Made by a program: the position numbers and the translations under genes
Shown here: positions 48,016 to 53,669 of the stretch, piece by piece
Numbering within the stretch: the stretch's first letter is position 1
How the letters are laid out: each line of letters opens with the position of its first letter
Source of the DNA: Gammaproteobacteria bacterium
Lineage (GTDB): Bacteria; Pseudomonadota; Gammaproteobacteria; Chromatiales; Chromatiaceae
Assembly: GCA_009929855.1 (NCBI GenBank)
Contig: RZZN01000028.1
Location: forward strand, 1 to 53,669
Direction: 5' to 3'
Length of the DNA stretch: 53,669 nucleotides
Notes under the pieces: model-generated
Told to the model about the DNA's origin: nothing
Seen by the model: the letters and a program-made list of their open reading frames with translations, nothing else
Database searches by the model: none

Positions 48016-50247
48016 TCAGCGCGGGATGCGGGTGATGCGCAGCACGAGCGTGAGCTGGCGCAAGCGACGCATGATCGTCGCCAGATGCTGGCGACTCTTG
48101 ACCAGGATCAGGAACTCCAAGGCGGTCGTCATGCCGTCCTTCTCGCGCGAATGGACGTTCTCGATGTTCGAGCCAAGCTCAGCGATGACGCCGGCGACCA
48201 CCGCGAGCGCACCGCGGCGATTGCCGATCTCGACGCGGATCCCGGTCGGAAACTCGCCATCGGGCTCGCTTGCCCATTCGACGTCCAGGCGCTTGTCGCG
48301 TTTCGTCTCAAGGCTGCCCAGATTGCCGCATTCGCTGCGGTGGACCACGATGCCGCGCCCTGGACTGAAGAGCGCGGCGATGGGATCGCCGGGGATGGGG
48401 CGACAGCAGCGCGCGAAGCTCACCACCATCCCCTCGGTACCGCGGATCGCCAGGCGGTGCGGATGCACGTCGCGATCGACCGCGGGCGCCCCGGCCGCGT
48501 CCTCCTCCTCGTCGCTACCGACCAGACGGCGGGCGACGAAGGTGGCGAGTCGATTGCCCAGTCCGATGTCGCCGAGCAGCTCATCGAGGTCATTCTGGTG
48601 CGCCTGCTCCAGATAGGCCGCGATACGGATGGGATCGAGGCTCTCGAGGGCGACGCCGAGCGCGCTCAGCTCGGCGCCGAGCAGGCGCCGTCCCAGCGCC
48701 TGGGCCTCGCGCTGCTTGAGGTTCTTGAGATAACCGCGGATGCCGGCCCGGGCCTTGCCGGTGACGACGAAGTTGAGCCAGGCGGCATTCGGCTTGGCCC
48801 CCGGCGCGGTGATGATCTCGATCGTTTGGCCACTGCGCAGGATCGTGCTGAGCGTCACCATGCGGCGATCGATGCGCGCGGCCACGCAGCTGTTGCCCAC
48901 GTCCGAGTGGATCGCGTAGGCGAAGTCGATGACGGTCGCGCCCCGCTTGAGCGTGAGGATGCGTCCCTTGGGGGTGAAGACATAGACCTCGTCGGGGAAG
49001 AGGTCGATCTTGACATGGTCCAGGAACTCGACCGAGTCCCCAGCCTCGCGCTGCATCTCGAGGAGGTTTTGCAGCCAATCGGCGGCGAGCGTCGTGGCGC
49101 TGGCCGTGGCCTGGGCACCATTCTTGTACATCCAATGCGCGGCGATCCCGGACTCGGCCATGCGCTGCATGTCCTCGGTGCGGATCTGGATCTCGATGTG
49201 GGTGCCCTGGGGGCCGACCAGGACGCTATGCAGCGACTGGTAGCCATTGGTCTTGGGGATGGCGATATAGTCCTTGAAGCGACCGGGAACCGGCTTGTAG
49301 AGGTTGTGGACCAGACCCAGGACACGATAACAGGTGTCGACCCGATCCACGGTGATGCGGAAGGCGAAGACATCCACGATCTCCGAGAAGCCGCGGCGCT
49401 TGTCGCGCATCTTCCGATAGATCCCGTAGAGGTGTTTGCGCCGTCCCTCCACGACGCCCTCGATCCCTTCCTGATGGAGTGCGTGGCGCAAGGTCGTCTC
49501 GACGATCCCGACCATCTCGATACGCGCCCCGCAGACCTTCTGCAAGGCCCGTTGCAGGATGTGGCGGCGCCATGGCCAGTGATACATGAAGCCGAGGTCC
49601 TCGAGCTCGACCCGGATGCGGTCGATCCCGAGTCGGTTGGCGATCGGGGCGAAGATCTCGAGCGTTTCGCGCGAAATGCGCCGACAGGACTCGGGTTTCA
49701 TGGCACCGAGCGTGCGCATGTTGTGCAGCCGGTCGGCGAGCTTGATGAGGATGACGCGAATGTCGCGCGTCATGGCCAGCAGCATCTTCTGCAGGCTGGC
49801 CGCCTGGGCCTCGGCGCGCGAGGCGAAATCGATCTGCGAAAGCTTGCTGACCCCGTCGACGAGCTCGGCGATCTCCTCGTCGAAGGCGTCGACGAGCTGC
49901 TCCTTGGCGACCGGGGTGTCCTCGATCACATCGTGCAGGAGCGCCGCGATCAGACATTTGTAGTCCATCCGCATCTCGGCCAGGATGCGTGCCACCGCCA
50001 CTGGATGAAAGATGTACGGCTCGCCCGAGCGTCGCTTCTGCCCCTCGTGGGCCTCCGCCCCGAAGAGATAGGCGCGGTAGAATTCGCTGATCTGCTCGGG
50101 CGTGAGGTAGCTCTCGAGATAACTGCACAGATCGCTGATCAGATAGCGTGCATTGGGTGGGTCGCTGACTCGCGCGGGCTCGATCGCCGCGCTACGCGTC
50201 GTGGGTGTGGCCGCGGGAATGGTCGCAATTGCCAGGGCGGACGGCAT
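48016..50247 (-). CDS. spoT: Bifunctional (p)ppGpp synthetase/hydrolase
   Basis: The protein has 743 residues. The HD hydrolase domain shows AALLHDVIEDT and IKLADRLHNMRTLGAM. The synthetase domain contains GRRKHLYGIYRKM, the RFKD motif in GRFKDYIAIPKTNGYQSLHS, which marks the bifunctional type rather than the ExDD of RelA, and EIQIRTEDM. TGS (VFTPKGRIL) and a C-terminal ACT domain follow. It sets ppGpp levels during starvation. The start ATG 50247 has only a weak GAAG site. It follows rpoZ by 116 bases. Confidence 0.96.
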   Translation of the reverse strand: MPSALAIATIPAATPTTRSAAIEPARVSDPPNARYLISDLCSYLESYLTPEQISEFYRAYLFGAEAHEGQKRRSGEPYIFHPVAVARILAEMRMDYKCLIAALLHDVIEDTPVAKEQLVDAFDEEIAELVDGVSKLSQIDFASRAEAQAASLQKMLLAMTRDIRVILIKLADRLHNMRTLGAMKPESCRRISRETLEIFAPIANRLGIDRIRVELEDLGFMYHWPWRRHILQRALQKVCGARIEMVGIVETTLRHALHQEGIEGVVEGRRKHLYGIYRKMRDKRRGFSEIVDVFAFRITVDRVDTCYRVLGLVHNLYKPVPGRFKDYIAIPKTNGYQSLHSVLVGPQGTHIEIQIRTEDMQRMAESGIAAHWMYKNGAQATASATTLAADWLQNLLEMQREAGDSVEFLDHVKIDLFPDEVYVFTPKGRILTLKRGATVIDFAYAIHSDVGNSCVAARIDRRMVTLSTILRSGQTIEIITAPGAKPNAAWLNFVVTGKARAGIRGYLKNLKQREAQALGRRLLGAELSALGVALESLDPIRIAAYLEQAHQNDLDELLGDIGLGNRLATFVARRLVGSDEEEDAAGAPAVDRDVHPHRLAIRGTEGMVVSFARCCRPIPGDPIAALFSPGRGIVVHRSECGNLGSLETKRDKRLDVEWASEPDGEFPTGIRVEIGNRRGALAVVAGVIAELGSNIENVHSREKDGMTTALEFLILVKSRQHLATIMRRLRQLTLVLRITRIPR

Positions 50248-50363
50248 GTCGTGTGCTTCTCAGTGCATGGCGCGCGCCGCGGGGACAGGGCGAGCAGGTC
50301 GCGAGTGGCGAATCCTGGATCCGCTGGCGACGACCGATGCCCGCGACGGCCTGCCGTGGGGCG

Positions 50364-50666
50364 CTACTCGCGTGGATCGCCTTTTGGCTCGGACTCGCCC
50401 AGCTCCGCGGCAAGCTCTTCGGCGAGTGCCTGCTCGAGCGCGGCGGTGGTCTCGTCGATCTCGCGCTGCGCGGCTTGGAGCGAGGCATGGGAGATATTGC
50501 CAGCCGCGATCTCGCGCAGTGCCATGACGGTTGGTTTGTCGTTGGACCAAGTCAGTGTGGGCTCGACACCATTGGCGAGCTGGCGCGCCCGCTTGGTGGC
50601 GAGCAGCACCAGGTCGAAGCGGTTGTCGACGTGATCGAGGCAATCCTCAACGGTGATTCTGGCCAT
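50364..50666 (-). CDS. rpoZ: RNA polymerase omega subunit
   Basis: The protein has 100 residues. It begins [20 protein letters not shown] and contains [13 protein letters not shown] and [13 protein letters not shown], all omega signatures, with an acidic tail. GGAG lies about 10 bases before the ATG. Located between gmk and spoT, as in E. coli. Confidence 0.97.
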   Translation of the reverse strand: MARITVEDCLDHVDNRFDLVLLATKRARQLANGVEPTLTWSNDKPTVMALREIAAGNISHASLQAAQREIDETTAALEQALAEELAAELGESEPKGDPRE

Positions 50667-50803
50667 GCGAAGTCATCTCCATCAGGGAATCGGGTAGGTC
50701 TCGCGCGGCTTGGCGGGACACCCGATGGTCGCGGATAGCGGCGGTCATGCACCTCGAGGACTCGCGTCGCGAGCCGGTGCATGGTGTCTTGGATCAAAAG
50801 CCT

Positions 50804-50832
50804 AGCATAGAAGTCCGGGCATGAGTCAAAAC
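50804..50832 (-). promoter_or_regulatory. Putative promoter upstream of rpoZ
   Basis: On the minus strand TTTTGA (50832-50827) and TATGCT (50810-50805) are 16 bases apart; TTGACT/TAGGCT is an alternative reading with a long spacer. It overlaps an inverted repeat and lies about 140 bases before rpoZ. Confidence 0.35.
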
Positions 50833-50840
50833 ACTCATGC
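50819..50840. promoter_or_regulatory. Perfect inverted repeat at gmk stop
   Basis: GCATGAGT (50819-50826), loop CAAAAC, ACTCATGC (50833-50840). It spans the gmk stop codon and the -35 region of the putative rpoZ promoter. No U-tract follows on either strand. Confidence 0.5.
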
Positions 50841-51461
50841 ATCGACGCGAGGCGCGTGCCGATCGAGCAGCCGACTCAACCGCGTGCGCTGCCGCGCCAG
50901 ACGGTGTCGCTCGGCGGTGACGATCGCAGCGAGGGTGGCGCGCGCGGTGTCGAAATCCTCGTTGACCACCAGGTAGTCGTACTCGTCCACATGGGCCATC
51001 TCGGTGCGCGCCAGCGCCATCCGTTGCGCGATCACGGTGTCGCTATCGGTCCCGCGACCGCGCAGACGACGCTCGAGCTCGGTGATGGAGGGTGGCAGGA
51101 TGAAGATCCCGACCGCCGACGCGAAACGCTCGCGAACCTGACGCGCGCCCTGCCAGTCGATCTCGAGGATCAGATCCTGTCCGGCCTCGAGGGAGGTGCG
51201 CACGTCCAAGGCACGCGTCCCATAGAGGTTGCCGAAGACCTCGGCATGTTCCAGAAAGTCGCCCGCGGCGAGACTCTCCCGGAAGAGTGTCTGGTCGATG
51301 AAATGATAATGCACGCCGTCCTGCTCGCCCGCGCGGGGCGCGCGGGTGGTGCATGAGATCGACAGGGCTAGACCTGAGTCGCGATCCAGGAGCGCTTTGA
51401 CCAATGATGTCTTGCCGGCACCGGAGGGCGCCGAGACGATGAACAGGATTCCCTCGTGCAT
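50835..51461 (-). CDS. gmk: Guanylate kinase
   Basis: The protein has 208 residues. The P-loop is SAPSGAGKTSLVKALL, followed by SISCTTRAPRAGEQDGVHYHF and LEIDWQGARQV. It phosphorylates GMP to GDP, a substrate route to GTP and ppGpp, consistent with clustering beside spoT. Length is normal. It begins 10 bases after metF ends. Confidence 0.97.
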   Translation of the reverse strand: MHEGILFIVSAPSGAGKTSLVKALLDRDSGLALSISCTTRAPRAGEQDGVHYHFIDQTLFRESLAAGDFLEHAEVFGNLYGTRALDVRTSLEAGQDLILEIDWQGARQVRERFASAVGIFILPPSITELERRLRGRGTDSDTVIAQRMALARTEMAHVDEYDYLVVNEDFDTARATLAAIVTAERHRLARQRTRLSRLLDRHAPRVDA

Positions 51462-51471
51462 GAGCGGCCCC

Positions 51472-52335
51472 TTAGATCGCCGCCGGCAGCCCGAGCTCCT
51501 GCCAGAGCCGTCGTGTCGGTGCGGATTGGTTCATGGTGTAGAAATGAAGACCAGGCGCGCCGCCATCGAGTAGACGCCGACAGAGATTGAGCACGACCTC
51601 GTGCCCGAAAGCGCGCAGACTCGCCACATCGTCGCCATAGCCTTCCAAGCGGCGCCGGATCCAGCGTGGGATCTCGGCCCCGCAGGCATCCGAAAAGCGC
51701 GCGAGCTGGGTGTAGTTGGTGATCGGCATGATGCCTGGAACGATCGGCAGGGTGACGCCGACCCGCGCACAGCTCGCGACGAAGGCAAAATAGGCATCCG
51801 GGTTGTAGAAATACTGGGTGATGGCGGCATTCGCGCCGGCCTCCACCTTGCGCTTGAAATTCTCGAGGTCGCGCTGCGGATTGCCGGACTGGGGGTGATA
51901 TTCGGGATAGGCCGCGACCTCGATCACGAAGGTCTCGCCGAATTCGGCACGGATGAAGCCGACCAGCTCGTTGGCATAGCGGAAGTCGCCGCCGGTGCCA
52001 CCGCCCATTCCCGAGGGCAGATCGCCCCTCAGGGCGACCAGGCGACGGATCCCCTGGGTCTGATAGTGCGTCAGGATGTCGCGGATCTCGGCCCGCTTGG
52101 AGCCGACACAGGCGATGTGCGGGGCGGTCTCGATCCCCTGTTGTCGCAGCCAGGCGACGGTCTCGAAGGTGCGCTCGCGGGTCGAGCCGCCGGCCCCGTA
52201 GGTCACCGAGACATAGCTGGGCCCGAGGCCGTTGAGCGCGGCGATCTCCTGCTTGAGCTTGTCCATGCCCTCCGGGGTCTTGGGCGGAAAGAGCTCCAGG
52301 CTGTAGACCGGCGCGGCAGGGGGTGAAGATGACAT
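51472..52335 (-). CDS. metF: 5,10-methylenetetrahydrofolate reductase
   Basis: The protein has 287 residues, typical. Landmarks: SLELFPPKTPEGMDKL, SVTYGAGGS, LVALRGDLP, AAYPEYHPQS and ITQYFYNPDAYFAF. It reduces methylene-THF to methyl-THF for methionine synthesis. It lies downstream of ahcY on the same strand, about 100 bases away, and both act in the methyl cycle. Start: ATG 52335. Confidence 0.97.
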   Translation of the reverse strand: MSSSPPAAPVYSLELFPPKTPEGMDKLKQEIAALNGLGPSYVSVTYGAGGSTRERTFETVAWLRQQGIETAPHIACVGSKRAEIRDILTHYQTQGIRRLVALRGDLPSGMGGGTGGDFRYANELVGFIRAEFGETFVIEVAAYPEYHPQSGNPQRDLENFKRKVEAGANAAITQYFYNPDAYFAFVASCARVGVTLPIVPGIMPITNYTQLARFSDACGAEIPRWIRRRLEGYGDDVASLRAFGHEVVLNLCRRLLDGGAPGLHFYTMNQSAPTRRLWQELGLPAAI

Positions 52336-52371
52336 GATTTCTGGGCCTCCAGCCCCCGGCCCGCGGCCCCC

Positions 52372-52393
52372 GCGCGGTGCTCAGTCACCGCGC
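52372..52393. promoter_or_regulatory. Inverted repeat between ahcY and metF
   Basis: GCGCGGTG (52372-52379), loop CTCAGT, CACCGCGC (52386-52393), a perfect 8-bp stem. It lies in the ahcY-metF gap. No U-tract follows; it might reduce read-through or protect the ahcY mRNA end. Confidence 0.4.
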
Positions 52394-52436
52394 CGAGGGC
52401 CATGACCCGGCGGCGCAAGATGGGGATGGACGCGGA

Positions 52437-53669
<1,233 letters not shown>

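Noticed and set aside
47983-50634. 883-codon plus-strand open frame
   Set aside because: It is antisense to spoT along its length, has no family motif and shows the Asp/Gly/Ala/Arg bias of frames opposite GC-rich genes.
52336-52436. SAM or SAH riboswitch before metF
   Set aside because: The gap has simple stems but I could not match the conserved core of either riboswitch class.

Overview
The window is GC-rich chromosomal DNA of a gammaproteobacterium. The evidence is a gmk-rpoZ-spoT cluster, rpmB-rpmG, hemF, class 2 pyrD, a Bat-type operon, c-type cytochromes resembling the haem subunit of sulfide dehydrogenase (FccA), and many hybrid sensor kinases. I infer a purple sulfur bacterium of the Chromatiaceae; the sequence alone does not prove this. 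I see no intact transposase, phage, CRISPR array, tRNA or rRNA gene.

Layout. 1-1665: end of a membrane protein gene converging on a 4Fe-4S protein. 1848-5621 (minus): membrane protein, MoxR-type AAA ATPase and VWA protein. 6013-8484 (plus): a SulP anion transporter fused to a degenerate acetolactate-decarboxylase domain, its 3' end overlapping an antisense M48 peptidase relic, then a DUF427 gene. 9717-13914 (plus): small periplasmic phosphate-binding-like protein, outer-membrane porin and membrane GGDEF-EAL protein. 14163-22087: two large hybrid histidine kinases and a LuxR-type regulator, separated by a scar holding fragments of a WYL regulator and an AAA ATPase. 22364-24217: two c-type cytochromes and a DsbA-like protein. 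24432-28851: TrpX-like binding protein overlapping a hybrid kinase, a small coiled-coil protein and a second LuxR-type regulator. 29181-31429: small secreted proteins and two Rossmann-fold proteins.

31654-32613: an IspB-family protein that has lost both Asp-rich catalytic motifs, divergent from rpmB-rpmG (32955-33373), which has a leader hairpin and a strong terminator. 33509-41465 (minus): a seven-gene Bat operon (moxR, DUF58, DUF4381, batA, batB, batC, batD). 41715-46327 (minus): topB, a DMT exporter and pyrD. 46547-47470 (plus): hemF. 47473-53669 (minus): an orphan MbcA/ParS-like antitoxin, spoT, rpoZ, gmk, metF and the C-terminal part of ahcY.

How it fits together. The first 30 kb is accessory: envelope sensing, c-di-GMP turnover, phosphorelay and redox proteins, with scars of lost genes. 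The last 20 kb is mostly housekeeping: translation, envelope stress, pyrimidine and haem synthesis, stringent response and the methyl cycle. The most unusual items are the transporter with a dead ALDC domain, the apparently dead prenyl-synthase paralogue, the VWA protein with HQxxH in place of HExxH, and the leader hairpin of rpmB.
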